Virus record (IMG/VR): IMGVR_UViG_3300013104_000473
Span: 1 to 36,144 of that record
DNA length: 36,144 bases
Origin: a virus
Direction: 5' to 3' (one strand)
Shown: positions 7,587-15,099 of the stretch, in pieces
Numbering within the stretch: position 1 is the stretch's first letter
Layout of the letters: the number at the start of each line of letters is the position of its first letter
Translations under genes and position numbers: made by a program
Notes under the pieces: model-generated
Database searches by the model: none
What the model was told of the DNA's origin: nothing
The model's input: only the letters and a program-made list of their open reading frames with translations

Positions 7587-8449
7587 AATTCACTCGTACC
7601 CGGAGCGGTCTTAAAAATTTTGGTCGATTCTTTGGTGCTGACTTAACACTTTATGTAGAGGGGCGGCTATTAACTCAGCTACCAATCGAAGACCCCACTA
7701 GACCTGATACCAAATTTTACAACGCTTTATGCTCGGAATACCTCAAGGGTAGAAAGGTTAAGGTAAAGCTTACGGGAAATAGAAAGAGTGCCCTTGGTTA
7801 CCATGAGAAAATCATAAAATCTTCCATACCAGACTCCTTGGTCATCGTCGATCGCGATTACGACGGCTTACTTGTTAGTCCTTTAGAAAAGCCAAAACTC
7901 ATATTAACCTACGGCTATAGCTGGGAGAATGATTTCTGGACAGAAGCGCTGATACTAAACACGCTTAACATTTCCACTGCTTCTGACGCAGGCGTAATAG
8001 ATCTTGCATCGACAAAATTGAGGCGAGCCTTACGCCGACTTGCCAAATTGAGCGCACTGAATGCTGCTGCGCATATTAATGGAAAATCTATATTTCCCGG
8101 AAAGAAAAACTCCAAAGGTTTGAACATTGATGGAGGTTCAATGTTCCCGATCTCTAAATCGGAGTTCCATCGACTCGCTAGTGGCTTACCCAGCATGTGC
8201 GAGGTAATGAAAAACGTTCACCACGCCGCCCTTGGAACTTGTCAAGAAAAAATCATTCAAGGACACCTCTTAGAGTATGTATCGCTCTTTCTCCTTTCAT
8301 ACACTTATACAATGTCCACTAGCACAATTTTAAAAAACAACACCATCTTGGTAAATATTGCTTTGAGTCTCTTTGCAGACAACCCAACTGCATATATCTC
8401 AACAAACGCCGACGATTATTATCGGAGAGAGTTTGCTCGCGCAATTTAG
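7583..8449 (+). CDS. ariB: DUF4435 Toprim nuclease (AriB-like PARIS effector)
   Basis: A 288-residue protein of the DUF4435 type. The Toprim-like core is visible: TLYVEG with E26, then VIVDRDYD with D90 and D92, followed by GYSWEND near 112-118. As I recall, the E. coli AriB active-site mutant is also at E26, which fits. In PARIS the freed AriB dimer cleaves host tRNA (tRNA-Lys in E. coli), stopping translation and phage growth. It starts inside the ATPase stop codon (ATGA), so the two are coupled. The C-terminal third is helical with no motif I recognise. Its actual substrate cannot be read from the sequence. Confidence 0.8.
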   Translation: MKFTRTRSGLKNFGRFFGADLTLYVEGRLLTQLPIEDPTRPDTKFYNALCSEYLKGRKVKVKLTGNRKSALGYHEKIIKSSIPDSLVIVDRDYDGLLVSPLEKPKLILTYGYSWENDFWTEALILNTLNISTASDAGVIDLASTKLRRALRRLAKLSALNAAAHINGKSIFPGKKNSKGLNIDGGSMFPISKSEFHRLASGLPSMCEVMKNVHHAALGTCQEKIIQGHLLEYVSLFLLSYTYTMSTSTILKNNTILVNIALSLFADNPTAYISTNADDYYRREFARAI

Positions 8450-8487
8450 TTACCAACGGATTATTAACTATTCAATCCCACATATTA

Positions 8488-8519
8488 CGTCCAAGTCTCC
8501 CGTGCAAGGGGCTTGGACG
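8488..8519 (+). terminator. Inverted repeat after the PARIS-like pair
   Basis: CGTCCAAG (8488-8495) pairs with CTTGGACG (8512-8519); CCC and GGG inside can extend the stem. It begins 39 bases after the ariB-like stop and is followed by a weak T-containing run (GTTTCC). It is placed as a transcription terminator would be, though the T tract is poor. Confidence 0.45.
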
Positions 8520-8809
8520 GTTTCCATGATTTTCCTCAATTGCGTGGAGATTAGTTGCCATTGAGCTGCCCTCCAAGCGTTTGACCAATGCTGAACTTTG
8601 AAAATCGCAAACCACCCGCAGCCCCAATTCCTGTGGCTTTCGGTTAATAATCTGCCTCTCCAAATAGATTCCGGAAACTCAATGATGCGACCCAAACAAA
8701 ACAGAAAAAGAGGTAAATCTTAGGTTTTTCAAAGCCCCTACCCTTGTAATCCGTGGGCTCCAAGCAGACCACCCTAATCCTGCCTACACGCGGCGCTAAT
8801 TAGAATCGC

Positions 8810-8842
8810 TGCAATCTTTTGCAAAATCTTGCATTCCGTGCA
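8810..8842. repeat. TGCA sites at helical-turn spacing
   Basis: TGCA begins at 8810, 8820, 8830 and 8839, so spacing is 10, 10 and 9 bases, with AT-rich flanks (for example TTTGCAAAATCTTGCATT). Two more lie at 8894 and 8911. The arrangement is like that in the phage repressor control region at 32733-32788, so it may bind the same or a related regulator. No gene start lies directly beside it. Confidence 0.4.
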
Positions 8843-9195
8843 ATTCGATCCCTCGTACCGATACCCATTGCGGCCCTGGACGGGATCGGCCTTTGCACTT
8901 TCCCCCCTTTTGCACAAAAGGATTACACAGAGCCCGCCGGCGGGAGGGGGATAAGTGCTTTTTCGGAAAAAATTTTCCTTCTGGATAGCTTTCTCAAACG
9001 CCTTTACCGTCGACCGTTCAGAAACCTGCAGAGTGCCAGACAGCGATACCAATGGTATTCAAGAGACTAAAGTGGAATTGGCAGCATGCACAGGTAACAA
9101 ATAGCCTCACACCCGCAAAATGCTGCCTGATCTCTCCCTACAGGATCGCTCTCACATTTCGTCTATGATTCATAGCCATTTTGCCTTGGTCGGTG

Positions 9196-9225
9196 TTGGC
9201 GAGCGCCTCCAAGCTTCGTTAGAAT
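9196..9225 (+). promoter_or_regulatory. Candidate sigma-70 promoter for the ParA-RelA/SpoT pair
   Basis: TTGGCG (9196-9201) and TAGAAT (9220-9225) are separated by 18 bases. Initiation would be near 9232, leaving a leader of about 120 bases before GTG 9355. Prediction by eye only. Confidence 0.35.
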
Positions 9226-9354
9226 GAAGGGGTGCTGTAGCTATATGTATTTGAAGCCGTGTGGCCGAGGGTTCTTCTCACCCAAATCGCGCAGCTGCTA
9301 AGCGTTTTTTGCATCGAAGCAATTGAGATACCAAAACCAACAAGGAGAGGCTGC

Positions 9355-10461
9355 GTGAAAGTTATTTCGGTTTTCAACAATAAAGGAGGAGTGGGCAAGA
9401 CAACTTTAACTTACCACTTGGCTCACGCTCTATCAGAATCCGGCAAGAAGGTACTGATGATCGATGCTGATCCTCAATGCAACTTGACGATCTACTCATT
9501 AGAGCAGGAAGTGGTACACGCTATTTGGGAAGCGGAGGATTCTTTCATAGATGAAGGATTCGAGTCATCGAAGGAAAGAGTCGGCACGATTCAGTTTGGA
9601 GTATTAAACGCAACTCCACGAAGCTTGCATTACCTACTAAAACCTACCGAGGAAGGTACAGGCGAACTGGAATACCTCCCCCCACCATACAGAATCAGCC
9701 CAAACCTAGACATTATTCCAGGCAGGCTCACACTGCACCTTTATGAAGAGAAAATTGCTAGCCGCTGGACTGATACCTATAGGGGCGAACCACTCGCAAT
9801 TAGAACCATTACCAAAATAAGATCTCTCGCCGAGCAGTATGCAAAAGAGCACGACTATGACTATGTCATAGTTGACACCTCGCCAAGCCTGGGCTCACTT
9901 AACAAAGTAATCATTTCTACAGTTGATGGTTTTTTTGTTCCTGCTTCTCCTGACTTGTTTTCTCTTTACGGCATTAGAAACATTGGCAAGGCCCTATCCT
10001 CTTGGAAAGATGAGTTTGAGATAATTTACAAACTAATATCGACGGAAAAAAGACATAGCTTTCCTGAAAAATTTGTAACCTTTCTCGGATACACCATCTA
10101 CAATGCAAAAAAATATAGTGGATACAATAACAAGTGGGACTTAGCCCAAGCGCATCTTAACTACGCCAACCAAATCCCTAGCACTATAGAGCAATGTATC
10201 GGTTATGATTTGCGCGCACATCTTTCCGCCGAACTTCTAGCTCAGCCTATTGGTGGAACAGTTGTTATGCACAGCCACAACACCTTCCCCTCGATGGCAC
10301 AGCATTACCACAAACCCATGTGGCAAGTACCTTCCCTCAAAAACATCGAAGAAGACCACGTTAATACTTTGAGGGGGGCGAGCCAACGGTACGAAGAAAC
10401 AAAGGGAAGCTATATAGCCTTTGGTGAGGATCTGATATCTCGTATTAAGCTACTGGACTAG
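9355..10461 (+). CDS. ParA-type P-loop ATPase paired with a RelA/SpoT synthetase
   Basis: A 368-residue deviant Walker A ATPase. KGGVGKTT spans 10-17 with signature K10; Walker A' region VLMIDADPQCN spans 33-43; a Walker B-like VIVDTSPSLGSLN has D174. Such ATPases dimerise on ATP and move or sense DNA or protein cargo. It is longer than simple ParA proteins, with inserted segments near 50-115 and a long C-terminal region (about 220-368). I chose GTG 9355 because AAGGAG (9342-9347) lies 7 bases before it; the open frame reaches back to 9259 without family sequence. No ParB gene or plasmid replication gene is nearby, so simple partition is unlikely. The RelA/SpoT gene follows after 4 bases, suggesting a sensor-effector or toxin-control pair. 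That role is inference. Confidence 0.8.
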   Translation: MKVISVFNNKGGVGKTTLTYHLAHALSESGKKVLMIDADPQCNLTIYSLEQEVVHAIWEAEDSFIDEGFESSKERVGTIQFGVLNATPRSLHYLLKPTEEGTGELEYLPPPYRISPNLDIIPGRLTLHLYEEKIASRWTDTYRGEPLAIRTITKIRSLAEQYAKEHDYDYVIVDTSPSLGSLNKVIISTVDGFFVPASPDLFSLYGIRNIGKALSSWKDEFEIIYKLISTEKRHSFPEKFVTFLGYTIYNAKKYSGYNNKWDLAQAHLNYANQIPSTIEQCIGYDLRAHLSAELLAQPIGGTVVMHSHNTFPSMAQHYHKPMWQVPSLKNIEEDHVNTLRGASQRYEETKGSYIAFGEDLISRIKLLD

Positions 10462-10465
10462 CACA

Positions 10466-11194
10466 ATGCCTAGAGAAGCGATTATCAATGCAGCTGTTGA
10501 AGCATATCAAAATGAAAAACATTTTTTTGAAAAGTTCTTAAACGGCGTTGTCGACTCTTTTAGGCTAGAGCCTAGTTTAAATCGTTACGGCAACCCTTTA
10601 ATCTACACAATCAAAAGCCGTCTAAAAGATTCCGCTCATTTAAAAGAAAAAATTTCCAGAAAATGGTCAGATGACAACCCTATAACAGCGGATAATCTTT
10701 TTCAGCAAGTAACCGATCTCGCAGGCGTGAGAGTTCTACATCTTTATCAAGACCAGTTCCCCGAAATTCACGCCCACATAATTAAGCAAGTAGAAGCAGG
10801 CGATTGGTTTTTCAGAGAGCCTCCAGTTGCTTATTCATGGGATCCTGAAGCCAGCAGATTCTTTGAGTCCTTGGGTCTCAGCGCAGTAACTAGGGAAACT
10901 TATTACACGAGCATTCATTACATTGTAAGCCCCAAGCAAAACTCCACAATATACTGTGAGATCCAAGTCAGAACTCTTTTTGAAGAGATATGGGGAGAGA
11001 TTGATCACACGATCAACTATCCAACGCCCACAAACAGTAGATCGTGCAAGGAGCAACTTCGAGTTTTATCTAAGCTGGTATCAACTGGCACTAGACTTGC
11101 TGACTCTATCTTTAGGAGTCAGAAGGAGTTGAACGAGCAAGAAGCGGAAGCGCGATCTAAAGTAGAGGCATCTGCTGACTCAGAAAAACCTTAG
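10466..11194 (+). CDS. Stand-alone RelA/SpoT-type nucleotide pyrophosphate transferase
   Basis: A 242-residue single-domain synthetase. RelA/SpoT motifs appear in order: R52-x-K54-x-S56-x3-K60 (ATP site), D84-LAG-x-R89, Y146-Y147-TS-x-H151 (G-loop and acceptor site), E165-I-Q167-V-R169-T170, and E178-x2-H181. This family moves pyrophosphate from ATP to GDP/GTP, and in toxic members to adenosine nucleotides or tRNA. There is no HD hydrolase domain and no TGS/ACT region, so it should be synthesis only. The tail (about 215-242) is charged and coiled-coil-like. Its start is 4 bases after the ParA-type stop, with no strong ribosome-binding site, so it is likely coupled. An uncontrolled synthetase would be toxic; the ATPase partner may restrain or trigger it. 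Known anti-phage toxSAS systems carry other antitoxins. Confidence 0.85.
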   Translation: MPREAIINAAVEAYQNEKHFFEKFLNGVVDSFRLEPSLNRYGNPLIYTIKSRLKDSAHLKEKISRKWSDDNPITADNLFQQVTDLAGVRVLHLYQDQFPEIHAHIIKQVEAGDWFFREPPVAYSWDPEASRFFESLGLSAVTRETYYTSIHYIVSPKQNSTIYCEIQVRTLFEEIWGEIDHTINYPTPTNSRSCKEQLRVLSKLVSTGTRLADSIFRSQKELNEQEAEARSKVEASADSEKP

Positions 11195-11215
11195 CCCGTC
11201 CCTAAGTCTCGCTAG

Positions 11216-11246
11216 TCCAGTGAATTGCTCTTGCAGTTCATTTGGA
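11216..11246. terminator. Hairpin between convergent operons
   Basis: TCCA-x-TGAATTGC pairs with GCAGTTCA-x2-TGGA around a TCTT loop, with one wobble. It lies between the 3' end of the RelA/SpoT gene and the 3' end of the prophage late operon, where a bidirectional stop is expected. There is no T tract. Confidence 0.35.
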
Positions 11247-11276
11247 CGCGGGGTGGCACCCGATTTCGCCCTAAGC

Positions 11277-12248
11277 TCATAGAGTTACGGCCTTTAACCT
11301 GACTCCTAGTCGATCTGTCGATGCAGCTGCAGTGATGAACGTAGTTGCGTTACCGGGCGGGGGTGTCGGACCATGTGTGTGCACTGCAAGCTGCATATTC
11401 ATCTCTTGCAGCAAATCAAGTATGTCGCACACGATCTTAAACAGGTTCACACCCTCGGATCCGATCCAATTCTTCGGCGCTTCCAGGCGCTGCCCTTCGC
11501 CGGCCAAGCTTCGGCGCAAGCCCTCAATACGTTCATGCATATCGCCACCCACCGTGGCGTTGTACTTCTGCCCCACGACCAGATTCAAGTCTCGGCCTGT
11601 CGCTTGGTGTAGATCATCCACCGCTGCCAGACTCGCGGAACCGCCCGACAGCAGCTTGAGCGCGCCCAGCGCCTCGATCGTCTTCACACCACCGACAGAC
11701 TCGGTCGAGTGGTCATCGACGGCCCGCGTGTGGCTCTGGAACTGCTCGCGGTTGTCCAGGGCCTCTACTTCGCGCTCTATCGCTTGATCCCGGATCTTGC
11801 CATCGGTCTGGCGTAACCAGTTGCCGTCCGCGTCGACGCGCTGCTGTGCCGTGCCGCTGTGCTGCCACACCTGGTCACCCTTCGGCACCCTCGGCATGCT
11901 CAGCCCGTGAGGCAAGATTGATTGAATGTAGGGCTTGTTCGGCAAGCCGTAGGCGAAGCACACCACAACGCGCGTGCCCTCCTCCGGAAAGGCATAAATG
12001 CCCATGTCCTCGCCCCCCGTAGGCAGCGGAAGCGGAACACCGGTAAGCGTCGGGATGGCCGGATCTGGCTCGTCATCGGCGCCCAGGACTTCAATATCGA
12101 CCGCGTAGCGCGGACGGAAGTCGTCGCAGATCCCAGCGTCCGCCGGCGCATCGGCCACGGCGATGACGCGGGCGAAGCGTGGCAGGTGGTAACCACCGGT
12201 GAGTTCGGGGAACTGGCGCTCTACAGCGCGGCGGATTGCGTCTTCCAT
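11277..12248 (-). CDS. V: Phage baseplate assembly protein V / spike
   Basis: A 323-residue protein that forms the membrane-piercing spike under the baseplate of contractile tails. The N-terminal half has an OB-fold-like region (GVPLPLPTGGEDMGIYAFPEEGTRVVVCFAYG, around 90-125), typical of gpV/gp45 proteins; the middle is a glycine-rich repeat region; an HTH motif at H290-x-H292 may bind iron as in P2 gpV. It is longer than P2 V (about 211 residues). It is the last gene of the minus-strand late operon and overlaps the hub gene by 28 bases. ATG 12248 is the natural start. Confidence 0.8.
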   Translation of the reverse strand: MEDAIRRAVERQFPELTGGYHLPRFARVIAVADAPADAGICDDFRPRYAVDIEVLGADDEPDPAIPTLTGVPLPLPTGGEDMGIYAFPEEGTRVVVCFAYGLPNKPYIQSILPHGLSMPRVPKGDQVWQHSGTAQQRVDADGNWLRQTDGKIRDQAIEREVEALDNREQFQSHTRAVDDHSTESVGGVKTIEALGALKLLSGGSASLAAVDDLHQATGRDLNLVVGQKYNATVGGDMHERIEGLRRSLAGEGQRLEAPKNWIGSEGVNLFKIVCDILDLLQEMNMQLAVHTHGPTPPPGNATTFITAAASTDRLGVRLKAVTL

Positions 12249-12925
12249 CGGATGGCCATCTGGTCATTAGCGAGCGCCACGCTGGTAATGCGCTCACCGT
12301 TGTTGATCGTTGCACCCGGTCGCAGGCCAGGAAGGGCCGCCACCATTGCGCTCTGGTTGCCCTGGTAGCCGTCGAACAGCTCCGTGGGGATCTGCAGCGC
12401 CGCCCGGGCGCCAAAAAAACTGTCGGCCCAACTGCCGGCGAACACTTCGCCGTTGCCCAGCTGGTGCCAGGTAAAGTCGGGAATACTGAACACTCGGGCC
12501 AGGCTGTCCATGGCCTGGTATCCGGCAGCAAGGCTGTAGAAGTACGGTGCCTTCACACCGGCGTATGGCCGATCGGGAACGCGAAAGCGCAGGCCCGTCT
12601 GCTCGCTGATGGCAGCCAGCACAGCGCGCAGATCGACATGACGCAGGTTCAACGGCAACGGGTTGGCCAGCACAGCAGCCAGCTCACGGCAGAACAGCAC
12701 CTGCTCTTTGGCATTGGCGGCGGTGCAACGCTCGACGTAGCCGATGAAGTGGCGCTGAAGCGTGCGGTCGTTGTAGCCGATATCCAGCGTCACCAACCCT
12801 TTCAGCGGCTCAGCAGACTGAACGGTGAAGTTCGCCCGCCCTGGACTGGTGGCGTCCAGCCGAACGTCTTCGTTGACCAAGCGAACAGGCGCGCCATTGA
12901 TCGACAGAACCTTGTGCAGTTTCAC
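12221..12925 (-). CDS. Phage baseplate hub / tail protein
   Basis: A 234-residue protein beginning with GTG at 12925, whose start overlaps the preceding stop as GTGA. The sequence resembles the N-terminal part of gpD/gp27-type hub proteins: a beta-rich region with bound-peptide-like FTVQSAEPLKGLVTLDIGY and a shorter second domain. Its position immediately before the spike gene fits a hub that anchors the spike to the tube. No enzyme motif is seen. The exact family is not certain. Confidence 0.65.
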   Translation of the reverse strand: MKLHKVLSINGAPVRLVNEDVRLDATSPGRANFTVQSAEPLKGLVTLDIGYNDRTLQRHFIGYVERCTAANAKEQVLFCRELAAVLANPLPLNLRHVDLRAVLAAISEQTGLRFRVPDRPYAGVKAPYFYSLAAGYQAMDSLARVFSIPDFTWHQLGNGEVFAGSWADSFFGARAALQIPTELFDGYQGNQSAMVAALPGLRPGATINNGERITSVALANDQMAIRWKTQSAAL

Positions 12926-13467
12926 GTCTGCTCACTCCCCAGCCACTTATCCACGCGGCCCAGCACCTTTTCAAAGCCGCTCAGTTCCGGGTTGTCGCTC
13001 GAACCTGAGCCGCCCCCACCTTCGCCCACCGCGCTGCCAGGGGCGCCCTGGGCGTCGACCTTGTTGCCGGCGCGTCGACCTTCGACCTTTTCCGGGTTCG
13101 ATTCGCGCTCGCTGAGGGTGAATTGCACCAGCCAGGCTTTCAGGTTGTCCGCCTCCCGGGCGCTGACGCCTTCGGAGAACTCCACCTGGCGCACGCCGAA
13201 CGCCTCGGCGGTATCGTTCACGACGCGGTACAGATGCAACTCCCCGCCGCTCGCCGTGGCTTCGGCCATGCGCATCAGGTCAGTCAACTGCACCCGATCA
13301 ACAAAGGGGATCATCAGCGACACGGCCAGCGTCTTGGGCTTGAACCCCTTGTGCGCTTTGTCGGTGTTGCTGGTCTGCCCGGACATGTCGCCGCTTTCGA
13401 TGCGCAGATTGCCGGTGACCTTTAGGTTTTTCCCCTGGACTTTTTGCCCGTCGAGTAACAGCGTCAT
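12922..13467 (-). CDS. Phage tail protein, baseplate-associated
   Basis: A 181-residue protein. I chose ATG 13467, which overlaps the preceding stop as ATGA; the open frame to 13542 runs through the upstream gene. The N-terminal half (MTLLLDGQKVQGKNLKVTGN and following) looks like a compact beta domain; the C-terminal part has a Gly/Ser-rich linker (GEGGGGSGSSDN) and a helix ending WLGSE. It resembles small tail proteins near the end of HP1-like tail operons. Precise role not known. Confidence 0.6.
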   Translation of the reverse strand: MTLLLDGQKVQGKNLKVTGNLRIESGDMSGQTSNTDKAHKGFKPKTLAVSLMIPFVDRVQLTDLMRMAEATASGGELHLYRVVNDTAEAFGVRQVEFSEGVSAREADNLKAWLVQFTLSERESNPEKVEGRRAGNKVDAQGAPGSAVGEGGGGSGSSDNPELSGFEKVLGRVDKWLGSEQT

Positions 13468-14387
13468 AGGCCCACCAGCTCCTGTACAAAACTCAGACCT
13501 TCCTTGGTGCCGACCAGCAGCATTCCCGCGCACTGCACCCACTCATGCCCCGGTGCGTCGCCGCTCAGCAGCGCCTGACGCAGCTCGCTGGAGTTGCCGG
13601 GGCCAATCAGGCGCGCCCGTATGCTGACGTCGGGGTTGTCCCCAGCCAGCAGGTTTTTCAAGTCAGCCAGTTGCTGATCGCGCCCCTGCTGCTGGGCAGT
13701 CTTGCGGGCGGACAGTGCGGCCAGATCGCCCAGCGGTGAACTGTCGGCGGCGTAGCCCTCTAGCACGGCCAGTTGGCCCGCCATGGATTGCTTGGCGGCC
13801 TTGACCACCGTGCAGCGTTCCAGTGGCAACGCTTGCCAGCGCGGCAACGGGCCGGCGCCGGGGATCTCCCACTTTTCGTTTTCCAGTTTCGCCAGGTGCT
13901 GGGCGCGGCGTTCTGTTCGCACTAGGTCAGGGATCGGCATCAAGGCGTTGAACCGCGACAGGCCGCTGGCCAACTGTTCCAGGCGCGTGCCCAGGAACAG
14001 AATCGACAGCGCGTATTGCGGCCCCGCTGGACGCCCGGAGTCGGTCGCGTCTTCCAACTTTCTTGCCAGGTGTTCCAGGACGTTCGGCGCCGACAGGAAA
14101 CGCTGGTAGCCCGCACCCTGGCCGATGCCGCTCTGGAATGGCGTCACCACCAGGCACGCCGGCACTTGGCCCAACTGTTCAGCCAGCGCCGCCCGACCGG
14201 CTTCAATGGCGCCTTTCGCGGCACCGCCTACCGGCCCCGGGTTGGTGTTGGCCAAGCCGCTCAAACCGGCCAGCCGTTGCGCGGTGCTGGTCAGCTCGCG
14301 GGTGGCCAGATCCTTGGCAGCGGACAGCCCGCCCATCCACTGCGTGGCCTGCTCCGGCCAGCGCATCGTCACCGGTGCCCAGGTCAT
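13464..14387 (-). CDS. Phage tail/DNA-circulation-like hypothetical protein
   Basis: A 307-residue, alanine- and leucine-rich, largely helical protein with no clear catalytic motif. ATG 14387 overlaps the stop of the fibre-assembly gene, and its own stop overlaps the next start as ATGA. Its place between the fibre genes and the hub and spike genes suggests a baseplate or tail-tip structural role. I do not recognise a named family. Confidence 0.55.
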   Translation of the reverse strand: MTWAPVTMRWPEQATQWMGGLSAAKDLATRELTSTAQRLAGLSGLANTNPGPVGGAAKGAIEAGRAALAEQLGQVPACLVVTPFQSGIGQGAGYQRFLSAPNVLEHLARKLEDATDSGRPAGPQYALSILFLGTRLEQLASGLSRFNALMPIPDLVRTERRAQHLAKLENEKWEIPGAGPLPRWQALPLERCTVVKAAKQSMAGQLAVLEGYAADSSPLGDLAALSARKTAQQQGRDQQLADLKNLLAGDNPDVSIRARLIGPGNSSELRQALLSGDAPGHEWVQCAGMLLVGTKEGLSFVQELVGL

Positions 14388-15091
14388 GCCGGCGGCGTCC
14401 AGGTGATGGCTTTCATCGCCTTGAGGTCTTTGTCTTTCAGCGCGCTGGCCACTGCCTGACGTAGCGTCTCGGCCTGTTGCTGCGCCGCCTGCCGAAACCG
14501 CACCAGGTCATGACTGACCTTCTGCAGTTGGGCAATCGTGTGCGGTCTGAAGGCCAGCACCTGATCAGCGTCGTAGCACGGATAGGCGTCATCCATCCCT
14601 AGCAGCACCTGACCGTTCAGGTTCACCTGGTCTTCGATCGCACTGCTGTAGCGGTACACCTCGCCCAAGGCGCTAGAGTTGAATCCGCCGGCGATGTACG
14701 CCGCGCAGTCGGTGGCGATCGCCTGCAGTTTTTTGTCCCGAAGTGCGGTCAGCACGGCATCGATGTCGTCAACCCATTCGCCGTTCTTCCAGATCTGGTT
14801 CGGCCCGGGCTTTTTCATGGTGAAGCCTGCCGGCACCGGTTCGAAGCCTTCCAGAGTTCGCGGCTCGCCGGTCTCGGTGCTGTACACCACGACGCCGCCG
14901 AAGAAGTCCACCAGTTGCCAGTCAGTGCCATTCCACCAGGCAGCTTTATGTTCCGGAATCGCCGGCGGCGCTGTTTCTACGCAACCGCCGGGGATCAGAT
15001 AAACGCCCGGCTCCAGCGGCGACTCTTCGGCCTGCACCGCACCGACAAAGATGCCCAGATGGTTGGTCTGATAGACGAGTTTTTCAGTCAT
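14384..15091 (-). CDS. Tail fibre assembly protein
   Basis: A 235-residue protein. The N-terminal half has the WNGTDWQLVDFFGGVVVYSTETGEP layout and IWKNGEWVDD typical of fibre-assembly and DUF4376-like proteins, which chaperone trimerisation of the adjacent fibre. The C-terminal half is helical. I chose ATG 15091; a TTG at 15103 is also in frame and would overlap the fibre stop. It lies directly behind the fibre gene, the usual place for this chaperone. Confidence 0.72.
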   Translation of the reverse strand: MTEKLVYQTNHLGIFVGAVQAEESPLEPGVYLIPGGCVETAPPAIPEHKAAWWNGTDWQLVDFFGGVVVYSTETGEPRTLEGFEPVPAGFTMKKPGPNQIWKNGEWVDDIDAVLTALRDKKLQAIATDCAAYIAGGFNSSALGEVYRYSSAIEDQVNLNGQVLLGMDDAYPCYDADQVLAFRPHTIAQLQKVSHDLVRFRQAAQQQAETLRQAVASALKDKDLKAMKAITWTPPA

Positions 15092-15099
15092 GCTCGATC

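Larger units (their letters stand above)
8520..9354. other. 835-bp gene-free stretch before the ParA-RelA/SpoT pair
   Basis: Short frames exist on both strands (for example 8468-8695 minus, 8774-9052 minus, 8819-9070 plus) but none has family features or a good start. The stretch holds a TGCA array (8810-8842), further TGCA at 8894 and 8911, and an 8-bp inverted repeat GGCAGCAT/ATGCTGCC (9080-9087 and 9120-9127). It may be decayed DNA plus the control region of the next operon. Confidence 0.4.

Noticed and set aside
8468-8695. Minus-strand 75-residue frame after the PARIS-like pair
   Set aside because: No family resemblance and it covers the inverted repeat taken as a terminator.
8774-9070. 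Overlapping frames on both strands before the ParA-type gene
   Set aside because: They are mutual shadows with no conserved motif and cover the TGCA array.
12236-13627. Plus-strand frame (463 codons)
   Set aside because: Antisense to baseplate genes; composition is atypical.
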